This document shows, in pieces, positions 12,291 through 22,019 of a stretch of DNA of 64,000 nt. The stretch comes from Takakia lepidozioides (Eukaryota > Streptophyta > Takakiopsida > Takakiales > Takakiaceae). The stretch lies in the NCBI GenBank assembly GCA_030704615.1, contig CM060733.1:46870001-46934000 (forward strand), in the 5' to 3' direction. Numbering within the stretch: position 1 is the stretch's first letter; the number at the start of each line of letters is the position of its first letter. The position numbers and the translations under genes are program-made. A model generated the notes under the pieces. The model was not told the origin of the DNA. It saw only the letters and a list, made by a program, of their open reading frames with translations, and did no database searches.

Positions 12291-12599
12291 AAGGAGTACC
12301 TACACAGAGGAAAAAATAACCTCGGATGAAAACCTCTAATATATGTGCTGATATATTCACTATATTCATCAAATGTTCCCAACTATAATTCGAACACACT
12401 ATAAACAGACTGTAATTATGGATATATTTCCATGTGTATAGAAGATATTAATATGCATTTTTATTTATTTATTTATTTTAACACCTATAGAAGTTAGAAC
12501 CAGAAAAATAAACACTTGTACGCTCGTACGATAGCGACGTCACTGAAGGGCAAAAGCGGTATATCTTCTAAGTGGGCCTCACAGTGAGCCACGTATGGC
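12291..12599. other. AT-rich spacer
   Basis: AT-rich sequence with a short (ATTT)n run near 12460-12478. No coding or RNA feature seen. Confidence 0.4.
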
Positions 12600-12840
12600 C
12601 CACCGGGTCCCGCAGGCAAAGCCCATAGTGTCATTGCCAGGAGTGGCCCCACTTGGGCGCCCGCGTGGCGCAGAGGACCGGGCAGCAGGGCGGTCAGCAG
12701 GAGTCCTTGTGCGCCAGCGTGACGTAGCGGACGTGGCGCAGCGGGCAGGTGGGAGGCGGGGCAGCCCCCGCGCTAACTTATCCCCTGTCTGGGACCCTGT
12801 GCCCAGCCGGGCCGCCCTTTCTTCCCACAAACAATAAAAT
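12600..12840 (-). repeat. GC-rich dispersed repeat, right copy
   Basis: Inverted partner of 9390-9570. It lies directly before the leader of the DUF616 gene and ends in AT-rich AATAAAATATATAAATG on the plus strand. Similarity to the left copy covers most of the 240 bases, with small indels. Confidence 0.75.
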
Positions 12841-12993
12841 ATATAAATGCTTCCAATGTTTTTGGATGAATTGTTTTTGAATGATTCCCGTCGAAATAAG
12901 ATGCATCGGGTCGCCCGACCCTTCAACGGCTCCCCCGGGTCCAGCAAAATCGCGGGCCTCGTGAATAAGGGCGGGCACGGGGAATGTGAAGTT

Positions 12994-13016
12994 GAGAGAG
13001 AGAGAGAGAGAGAGAG
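12994..13016 (+). promoter_or_regulatory. (GA)n tract in 5' leader of DUF616 gene
   Basis: A GA run about 75 bases before the ATG at 13092. GA repeats in plant leaders and promoters are known binding sites of BARLEY B RECOMBINANT/BASIC PENTACYSTEINE factors. That this one is used is inference. Confidence 0.4.
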
Positions 13017-13091
13017 ACAGGCGATAGCTATCGATTGATGGACTGAGGCAAGTTGCTGTGGAGGTGGAGTTCGGGATCGCAAGGGGAAGCA

Positions 13092-16000
13092 ATGGGGAAG
13101 CAGTTTTGGGGTTGCGAACAGACAGAGAAAATAGTGTTGGACTTCAGAATGCGCGCATTGGTTCTGGAGATGATAAGAGCGGCCCGGAGGAAGAAGGGGA
13201 TGTTGGCTGTGCTGGCGGGGAGCGTCGTGTGGATTTGCCTGTCGGTTCTCATCTCTGTCGCCCTCTTCTGGTCTTGTGAAGCTCATAGCAGATACCCAGG
13301 TACTGTTTAAAGTCAGTATTGCGGGAGTTCTAACGTGGGAGTATTTTCGTCTTAGCAGGTGTGTCTGTTATGGCAATCGTACAGACATTGGAATTGGACT
13401 GTTAGGATTAATGCTGTGTACTCAAGCCCCTGTCCTAATGGTCTGAGACTATCTTGTTGTCTTCCTCAAGGTCAATGCAAGAAGAAGAGCCGAGTTTTCT
13501 TGATCCTGGGAGCTCTTGGATTGTTCCGTGCCCCTGCACACCGTATGTTTCTATCTGCCTTAGCCCTGCCTTATTCTTTTCTATAATTGTCTGTATTACA
13601 GGGAGAGATGGAGAGAGAGTACCGAGGAAATATAGAGATCCTTGCCCGGTGTGGAGGAAACACGAAATGAAAAGATGGAAAACTCTGATGTCTAGGGACG
13701 CCCACCGAGAAAAAGAGAGACAATGTAAGTATAAGACTTTGTTTGAAGGAGCCTTGTGGCCATAGACCCCGCTCCCAGTTGTTGGGTATCTCCAAGAAGT
13801 TGGAAGTTCACTTTTGAAAGAAAAAGTGGTCAATGAAGGCGTTGCTTTTTTACAATCTCTTCCTAGAGACTGTTACTACAACGCAGCATGTCCACAAAAT
13901 AAAAAGCCCCTAACACACATTTCCAGACTTCAGAACTTAATCTTGTGCCAACTCTGCAATGCATGACACAATTGGATGCCTCCCACATGGCTGCATGCTT
14001 TGCTGATGGGTAACTGCTTTCCCTCCACAGGGTGCCCAATCCCTCTCGTGGATAGTCCCTATAGAGTGCAAATGCCGACTTTACAGAACACTGGCCATTA
14101 CCCATTCAACCTGACTTACATGTTAGCGGAGAAAGCTGTGGGTGCCCACCAAACACTGCAGCCATTGTTTGGGGGCTACCAGACCTGTGAGCAAAGGGAA
14201 GAGAGCTTCAAAATCAAGCCTCAGATGAAGGTGATGATGCTTCTCATTCCCCAACACTTGCCTTCAACATGGTTGTATGTACAAGATGAACTCCCCTCTC
14301 TGGGAGATGAGTTTGTGACCTAGTGGTTAGAGTGAAAATTTCCCCCTTCAGAAATGGAAACCGACCCTCCCAACAGCATCAACGTCACCCTTTACTGGTG
14401 TCCAAGACGTCAATCAATATGCAGAAACTTCCCAACAAAATAGGAACTGTATAAGGAAGAACGTGCCACTGGAAGAAGCTTTAGTGATGTATAATAGGTA
14501 TTTTTCAAATGAATGCTTGTTATTGTTTTGCAATTTCAGGTAGAAAGTCAGTTGGGTTCCTGGTTTAAGTAGACCTTGGCGTCAGTGCTGTCTAGGACCA
14601 GCTGGTCTAGAGGGAAAGTTTCGAATATGTGGAAGGTTATGTTACTCCGCACTCTGTGTGGAGGAAGAGACACTCCTAATCTTGGTGCCATTTTCCTTCT
14701 GTGCATGTACACAGGTGCATTGTGGGTTCATCGAGAAGTCAGGAGGAGACATTGATGACAGTGACGGCCACTACCTAAAGAAATGTCGCTTCCTAGTTGC
14801 CTCGGGGATATTTGACAACTATGATCAACCCCACCAGCCATCAAACATCAGCCTTCTCTCTCAAAAAATCTTTTGCTTCGTCATGGTGGTTGATGCCAAG
14901 TCACTTGAAAGCATTGAGAGAGGAGCAAATTTTACGCAAGATAGACATGGTGGGAAATGGGTTGGACTATGGCGCTTGCTTGTGCTACAAAACTTGCCCT
15001 ATGATGAGCCGCGCCGCAATGGAAAGGTACCCAAACTTTTGATTCATCGGCTCTTCCCAGAGACACAATACAGTATTTGGATCGACGGCAAAATGGAGCT
15101 TGTAATTGACCCACTCTTAATATTGGAGAGGTAATACCGCTTGCCATTCCGAAGACAGTCCAGCCTCCCTTGTAAGTGCATGGCAAGAGAGAATGTACTC
15201 ATCAGACGTTGTTTGCCCTAGCTTTGTGGCCATCGACCCCGCGGCCAGTTTGAGCAGAACCATGGCACAAGAGAGAGAGAGATAGGCAGACAAAGAGAGA
15301 CGCATGCTGTTCTTGGGTTTGGAGTTTAGTTCCTCAACCAATGGATATCAATTATTGAATCGGACCGCAATATTAAATATCATGCAAGGGCTGTCTGGAC
15401 ACTGCAGGATCCCGAAATGGGAGAAGGCTGTAAAATGATTCAGTAGGGTACTGTTATGCAGTATCTGAACGATGGTTTCTGAACTGCCAGCTCCTCTGTT
15501 GCACAATGATGTCTTGAAACCCCAACTGCAGGTATCTGTGGAGGGGTCAGCACAAGTTTGCCATTGCACAACATAAACATCACCGCAGCATATATCAGGA
15601 AGCTGAGGCCAATAAACGTCGCAAACGATATGCTCGCCCTTTGATTGACAGACACATGAAGCTTTACCATCATGAGGGCATGCGGCCCTGGGGTGAAGAG
15701 AAGCTGCCCCTCCCAAGTGGTATGTAAACTGTAACAAGATATTGAGTTCTCTCTTAATCTTTTGGGTGATCATCTATTAAACTCCTTAGAAGTTGTGCTC
15801 AGTGCTGACAGATATGGTGTACCTTCTGTGTTGTTACATCTTAATATTTACATCTGGTGGATAACAAGGATGTACTAATGACGTTGATGGCCATGACCCT
15901 GTGATGCAAAGAGAAGAAAGAAAGAAAGAAATGAAGTGAAGAATGTATATAACCTTTCAGAAGTTCAGAGACAGAGAGAGTGGGCGTCTAGGACAGACAC

Positions 16001-16415
16001 CTTCTTTCAATGGAGGGATATTTGTTTGGGAACCAATGGTTTGTTGTATGTGATTGCAGATGTGCCTGAGGGTGCGATCATCATCCGCGAGCACACACCC
16101 TTGACGAACCTTTTCTCGTGCCTTTGGTTCAATGAAGTGAACCGTTTTACTCCTCGCGATCAGCTGAGCTTTGGATATGTCGTCTACCGCCTCAATGGCT
16201 CCTTCCCCTTCTTCATGTTCCCTAACTGTGAGTACAACTCTCTCACGGTTCTGCATAAACACACTCGTGAACACTCCTCGAAGGTGGAATGGGTGAAAAG
16301 CTTTGATCAATTGAAGGGGGGCAATGTCATGCTGGAAACCCGGGGAGGCATCGGGCTGTGGACACCCGACATGGCAGTTGATTCACTGGCATCATCAAAT
16401 ACCCAGGCTCCTTGA
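13092..16415 (+). CDS. DUF616 glycosyltransferase-like membrane protein (MUCI70/TOD1 type)
   Basis: Five exons join in phase: 13092-13299, 14031-14230, 14715-15130, 15532-15719 and 16060-16415, giving about 455 residues. An in-frame TGA at 13044 precedes the start. A single hydrophobic anchor at residues 37-60, after a basic stretch (ARRKKG), suggests a type II Golgi membrane protein. Family signatures are FGGYQTCEQREESF, VHCGFIE, GLWRLLVLQNLPYDEPRRNG, YSIWIDGKMELV, QEAEANK, and VPEGAIIIREHTP followed by LWFNEVNRFTPRDQLSF. Known relatives in Arabidopsis act in cell-wall polysaccharide or pectin-related processes; the exact substrate cannot be read here. Introns 1 and 3 each carry a copy of a repeat also found in NUP35 and PDS introns. 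Confidence 0.92.
13723..13785 (-). repeat. Intronic repeat family, copy 1 (core)
   Basis: Shares the core AGCCTTGTGGCCATAGACC with the other six copies. It lies in intron 1 of the DUF616 gene, beside an AAAAGAGAGA stretch. Strand is given by the orientation in which the core would end in a (TC)n tail. Confidence 0.7.
15189..15275 (-). repeat. Intronic repeat family, copy 2 (core)
   Basis: Reads GAATGTACTCATCAGACG then GTTGTTTGCC and GTGGCCATCGACCCC, matching the family core. It lies in intron 3 of the DUF616 gene with GA-rich sequence on both sides. Confidence 0.8.
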
Positions 16416-16737
16416 GACTCTTTTGTGTGTGCTATCCTTACCATTTTGGGGGTAGCTCAAGCCTCATGACGAGGCAAACATCGGCTTGACACATTTGCAA
16501 CCCGCAGTGCCTGCAATGTTAGCAAGTTACGAACCTTCGATAGAGGCTATGGAGCGTGTCCTGTATACCGGACAAATTTTGCTATGCTTGTGCAAGTCTT
16601 CCTGCGAGTCTCTCATTCTGGAGTGCGATCCAACACCCATGTTAGCTCGCCATTCCTGCCCAAGGATAGAAGAGACAGTATGCCATGGACGATGCGGCAA
16701 TGTGGTACAGTCTGTTGGGCACGTAATTTGGCAGTCC
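16416..16737. other. 3' flank of DUF616 gene
   Basis: Expected 3' untranslated region and short spacer before the LINE relic. No other feature seen. Confidence 0.4.
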
Positions 16738-18420
16738 TTAGTGGGATAACAAAATAGATTTTGAAGGTGGCTCAGATGTGTGTTGGGAGCGCGATTGTGG
16801 CTTCGGGTATCGTAAGTGGAAGGCATGTGGATCAAATAGACGAGTGCCACTTGCATCCGTTAGTGCAGACGAAACATTGTACTGTTTGAAGAAATTAAGT
16901 GTGGTTTGCTTACGGGGGTTGATCTCCGGGTCACGCAGATGTATTTGTGGGCTTGTATGCCAGGCCATTTCCAGCGGTGATGTGTAGAGCTGTATTTGGG
17001 GTATATTTGTATTGAGTGCGATGTGCATGTATTTAAGTATTGAGAGAGTCCTGATTATCGGGGAGTGGGTGCAAGCTATAGGTTTATAGCATGTAGATGC
17101 ATAAGTCCCCCATATATAGAGGCAACACGCATAACCGGGAGTCCCCAATAAATACTCCCCAATTTTCCCACATCATTTAGTGCTTCTTGGAGTTGTTTAC
17201 CTAGTGTTCTAGCGTATGCCTCAGCTAGAGTTGTGGTATCAAGTCCATGCAGGTTTCAGGGAAGCTATACTAGTGCATTGGGTGTGTTGTTTGGGAGTCC
17301 GCACACTTTTTTGGACAGGTGTATAATGTGTTTGTCTAATGCATTAACGTTGGGAATGGAGAAAGGCTCTACCTCAAATATAGATGTTCCTAGCACTGTG
17401 TCAATGATAAACAATTTTTGACGTATAATGGAAAATAAACTTAGTAGGGCCAATGCTTGTGAGAGCAGTTTTGTCTGAGTAATGTCTCTTTGGGTGTCCC
17501 ATTTTAGCGAAGCCCTTAGTTGTATGCCAAGGTATGTATAGGGCTTAGCCTGGCCTAGGTAGGGGAAATATAGGTTGTTGTATACATTGACGTGGTTTCT
17601 GTGTCTTGTTTGGTATAGTGGGTGATAGCACATTTATGTAGGCTCAATTCCATCGCCGCCCATTTGAATCTTTCAAGTTTTTTAATTTGTCGATTAAGAT
17701 GGGTTGGTTTGTTGGAAAGCAAGACAAGTTCATCTGCATATGCAACTGCAAGGATGTTGTTGGGTGAGGTAATGTATTGGTATCCTATGTTACCTCGAGC
17801 TAGCCATCGAAAGAGGGGCTCCAAAAAAATAAGGAATAGATATGGGCTAAGTGTGTCTCCTTGTATGGTGCCTATGCGAATTGATATAGGCGAAGTGTCT
17901 CCAAACGATGGCCAGAATATGTGGTAGTGGCATCTGGGTAGATATTCCCAATTAGCATGACCGCATCTTGTGGATAGCCTAGATCAGTGATGACGGCCGG
18001 CACTCTGGCATGATTAATGCAGCCAAATGCATTATTGAAATCAATGTATAGCAGATATATGTCTTGGTGGGTGAAGAGTTGATATAATGAGCTGAATTTG
18101 TCTATTTGTGCTTTTTGCAGCTCAGAATCCTAATGTGAGTCACTAAGAGTGTGATATTGCTCTCCATAAAACGTGAGGAAGGTGGTCATAGTATTGGTAA
18201 ATAGTTTATATATGGTATTTGCAAGACCAATGGGCATGTAGTTTCCCAGTTGAGTATGGTCATCTTTTCTATAAATGAGTATTGTGCGGCTATTCTTCCA
18301 GTTTGTTGGGATTCTATGTTGTTGATAGCAAGTTACAAAAAAACGGTGGATCAGCCAATGTAGTTGTGGGTCCAGTGCTCGCTTTGAGTATTTCATTTGT
18401 GCTTTTGAGTTAGAGAGCGT
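16738..18420 (-). pseudogene. Decayed LINE (non-LTR) reverse transcriptase
   Basis: On the minus strand the fragments read in order from 18396 down. First come finger motifs (NWKNSRTILIYRKDD, then NYMPIGLANTIYKL). Next is the palm region (YLLYIDFNNAFGCINHAR near 18050), then GTIQGDTLSPYLF near 17850, then AVAYADELVLLSNKP near 17740, then YTYLGIQLRASLKW near 17540. The catalytic YADD appears as YADE, and at least two frame changes (near 17930 and 18125) break the ORF. Downstream open sequence to 16738 probably holds the rest of the C-terminal region. The element is inactive. Confidence 0.88.
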
Positions 18421-18999
18421 TTGAGTGCATGAATGATATATTTCCGGGGTTTAGGGTCCTCTCTGTTCTAGTTTGAACCCATCTATATCATGTCATGGGT
18501 AATGTTTGGCTTGGCATGCACAATGCTGCAAGTGGAAAGATGGCTGAAAGAATGCATGTGTTTGCGGTTGATATATTGTCGCGGCTTGTTGGTGTATGAC
18601 TTTATTTATGGAGGGTGGAGAGGTATGTAGTATTCCCTGAAACTCCACCATATGTGAGTACATCGGCAAGTTGCAGAAATTGAAAATTGTGTGGTCAAGG
18701 GTTTAAATATTCTCACTACCAATGGCCGATAGCTTAGCTGCTGGATAGTGCACACCATGTCACCCTAATGCTTTTGCCATGTGTGTGGTGGTACCTATGG
18801 TTTTGGCCTTGGGATGGTCTCTCTTGTATACTTCATGGCTTCTATGAAAGGGGGTTGATTTATATTCTCTGTAACGGGCCTCAATTGCTAACGGTAGCAA
18901 GATTCCTTTCTCAAAAACAAAACTCTCAATGAGAAGGTGAAGTATTAATCTTCATCTCTCTATTGAATCAATTATTCGTTTAGTTTTCTTACTTTAGAA
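18421..18999. other. Intergenic with possible SINE-like remnant
   Basis: Nothing coding. Between about 18725 and 18890 there is a partial match to the SINE-like repeat at 9190-9370 (TTCATGGCTT..GAAAGGGGGTT). Otherwise unremarkable. Confidence 0.35.
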
Positions 19000-19009
19000 A
19001 AAGTGTAAG

Positions 19010-19270
19010 TCCAATGTATACATGACATCATGGATGATCTGCCTACATAGTCATACATGAGAACTAAGCTATATTGTCATATATACATGCATAGTCCTAC
19101 ATACAGGATGTCATGTATAATCTACATGGTCATACATAATAAGTCTGATGCATTGTCAGACATACCTACATAGACAGTGCACAAAAATGTGCTTTGTGCA
19201 TGAAGATATCTCATGTATTCCCATGCATGACCATATATCTCTCATGTATTTCCATACATGTATGACAACA
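19010..19270. repeat. TACAT/ATGTA-rich simple repeat
   Basis: Dense irregular repetition of CATACAT, TACATAG and CATGTAT, partly self-complementary, with a period near 15 to 30 bases. No gene. Confidence 0.6.
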
Positions 19271-19817
19271 TATGAAGATGGGACCGCATCTGGGCATTGC
19301 AGGCCACCCCACTTGGAATGCCTTCAAAGAGAACTGGAACCTACATTCACTAAGTAAAAGAAGACATTCCAGCTGAGTCATCAAACTAGAATATGGACAC
19401 AGAGATAAGAAAGACCAAGAAGATAACAAAGTAAACACCCATTTCCCAGTTGTCCTCATGTCTGTTATCAATTGAGTACAGAGGGAATTGAGTAAAGAGG
19501 CATCATGCCTCTTGCTGGAAACGTTGAAAGAAGGTGAAGGAGTGTGAGAACAGAAGATGAGCCCAAGTCAGACTGCGAAACGATGACCATCCATGTCAAC
19601 GGTTGGCCCAATCGGGCATACAGAGGGACAAAATTCAACACAAGCACTGGAAAACTTAGGCCTCAATGCACAACACAATCAAGCCTCACTAGCATGAATC
19701 CAGGAAAAGGACAGGCTCTCAGGGCCCAGCATTCTCCTTGTCTTCACATTGGATACTGAGCAATACGCAAAATACGGTCCACACGGCCAATGTGTGCTTC
19801 AATGTGGGATTCATGCA
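19271..19817. other. Intergenic, no feature seen
   Basis: Short ORFs on both strands without domains. I see nothing I can support. Confidence 0.35.
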
Positions 19818-20945
19818 CTACTGTTGGTGTTTTGGGCCCTCAGCAGTAGTGCAACATGTTGAGTGAATGCCTGAAGGTATCTGTGGCAGAGCTTGTGATC
19901 TGTCTAGTGTTGCAACTGGAGGGACCTTGCTCAATGGTCTAGCTCCTTTTGCAGGTTGCGAATGAAGGCACGAAGGTCGGTGCTTGCGAGCTGGTAACCT
20001 CTCCTGAGGTGTCATATTTTTTTCCAAAGGCCCACTTCCCTTGACAAGTTGTAACAGAGGACATGAAGGTTGATGCACACGGACCTGTGGTCTGTATGGA
20101 GCTGGGCCATTTGCAGGGTCTGCAGCACCCAGCAACCTACTTGTGGTCTCAGAGCCCAAAGGCCCATCTACCCTGCCATATTTTGTTAGAGGGCAAGAAG
20201 GTCTATGCATTCGAGGCCGAGCTCTGTGTGGAGCCATGCCTTCAGCGGTCTTCCCCCACACTCCATCTTCTGTGGGAGGTTGATGTTCAAGGACAGAGGG
20301 AATTTCTGACGAGCTTACAGCAGATGGGCCATCTGCTGTTGGAGATAGAAACCTGCTCCTGCCAGATTGTACTGAAGGGCAACAACCAAGCCTTCCAGAC
20401 TCTGTTCTACCAGGAGCCAGGCCTTCCATGGCACCATAACTAAACAACTTATCCGCACTGGGGGATTCGGGCTGGTGTTGACTGTCCAAAGAAGTGGGCA
20501 TGTCTTGCAAGCCATCAGCACCCAATAGCCTGGCTTCTCTGCCGAATTGTGAATCAACAAGGTTCAAAAAGTGTTTAGGATCAGTGATCTCCGAAGGACT
20601 GACGTCATCAGCCATGCCATAGTCTTCTGCAAGACTTAAGTACTGACTGTCATCCATAGGGTTGAAGGCCTCTGAAGGACCCATCACCTCCCTATTGAGT
20701 GTTGTTAAATCATGGACTTTAGTCCTGAGACGTTGTAGTGCCTGAAGTGTGTTACAATCCCTATCCAGATCCAAATTAGAACTACCATAATGTGGTAGGT
20801 GAGTGACCGGCGGTGGAGAAACAGATTCTTCAGTCGAAGGTAATAGGAATTTTCGAGAATATTCACAATATAGGGGACTTGGTACTGTAGGATCACATAA
20901 TGGGGTCACTTCCTCATCACACCGATGCTTATCTGCAGCAAACAC
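19818..20945 (-). CDS. Unrecognised ORF with internal repeats (terminal exon or relic)
   Basis: An open frame of 375 codons ending at 19818. At its upstream end it starts with GTG, directly beside a plausible splice acceptor (TTTGCTGCAG), so it may be a last exon rather than a complete gene. The first in-frame ATG candidate within it is near 20683 (MGPSEAFNPMDD). The C-terminal half has three diverged repeats of the form R.HRPSCPL followed by KG.GPL, spaced about 35 to 60 residues. The rest is Ser/Pro-rich and probably disordered. It lies 0.7 kb downstream of NUP35 on the same strand. I recognise no family. Confidence 0.35.
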   Translation of the reverse strand: MFAADKHRCDEEVTPLCDPTVPSPLYCEYSRKFLLPSTEESVSPPPVTHLPHYGSSNLDLDRDCNTLQALQRLRTKVHDLTTLNREVMGPSEAFNPMDDSQYLSLAEDYGMADDVSPSEITDPKHFLNLVDSQFGREARLLGADGLQDMPTSLDSQHQPESPSADKLFSYGAMEGLAPGRTESGRLGCCPSVQSGRSRFLSPTADGPSAVSSSEIPSVLEHQPPTEDGVWGKTAEGMAPHRARPRMHRPSCPLTKYGRVDGPLGSETTSRLLGAADPANGPAPYRPQVRVHQPSCPLLQLVKGSGPLEKNMTPQERLPARKHRPSCLHSQPAKGARPLSKVPPVATLDRSQALPQIPSGIHSTCCTTAEGPKHQQ

Positions 20946-21620
20946 ACTCCTGAATAAACCGGGTTCAAATTTTATGGGGATGCTGAATCCACCTGCTGAA
21001 ATCTGGTTGTCCCTTTCACAATCTGGATGTCAGGAATCAATGATTAGGTAAGTAGCCTAACAATTGATCTGTGCTACTTTAGGGCTGAGAAACATGAGAA
21101 AAGGTAAATTTCCACCTCTACCCTCCAGGATTGCAAGAGCACAATTGAAGTCAGGGTGGCTCTGTGACCACTTGAAAGGCCGTCTTTCACAGGGTACATG
21201 CCAAATCTGCCTTTCAAACATAACATCATGCAGCAATTGAATAATGCCAGGAACATTTCAACTTACAAACAGGATGTTACTCCAGTAAGCATACTCATGC
21301 ATCCACTGATTTCAATGTTGCTGCATTCCAGTCTGCTTGCGCATGTGGCTTTTTGAGGAAGTTTGAAGTAGGAACAAGATATGAGCTTCCCCATTCCTCT
21401 ACTGACTGCTACTACTACGTTCTCTACTGACGGCTGCGCCCATGATTCCCAGGTTAAAGGGTAAATCACATTCACTGCAAGATCTGTCATATATCTTCAC
21501 AATACACCATGACCACCTTACCACATTACTCCCAACCAAGTAAACAATTCAACTACTATTATGGAGGATCATGGCCTTCGCAAAAATTGCAGTAAGGAAG
21601 CACATAGCCAGCTCAAGCAC
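20946..21620. other. 3' flank of NUP35
   Basis: Expected 3' untranslated region of NUP35 plus a spacer. No exon with conserved protein sequence was identified. Confidence 0.35.
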
Positions 21621-21962
21621 TCACATACCAAACACAAGGTCCACAAACTTGGAGATGGTGGACTTGGCTGGTGAGGCAAGAGCTCCTGTTAAGCGCGGCG
21701 CACTATCACTGCCTTGGATGTAATATGGCCGCTGTGATGCCTGCACAGTTGACGTTGGGGTTCCACGACCAGGAGTGCGGGGGGGAAGTACCATAAATGA
21801 CGACCCTCTTGGAACATTCTCAGTCAAGGCTTGCCGCTTCATTGGGTCCAAGGGCTTCACACCCACAATGAGAGCCCCGTTGAGCTGCAAACCATTCTTC
21901 AGCAGTGCCTTCTTTGCGTCGTGCTGATTCTGCTCATCACAACCCACCATTTCCAGTGAACA

Positions 21963-22019
<57 letters not shown>

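Noticed and set aside
12579-13286. 235-codon minus-strand ORF
   Set aside because: Runs through the GC-rich repeat, the GA tract (read as Leu-Ser repeats) and antisense of the DUF616 first exon.
14310-14410. SINE head with A-box-like TGACCTAGTGGTTAG in DUF616 intron 2
   Set aside because: No B box or target duplication found nearby.
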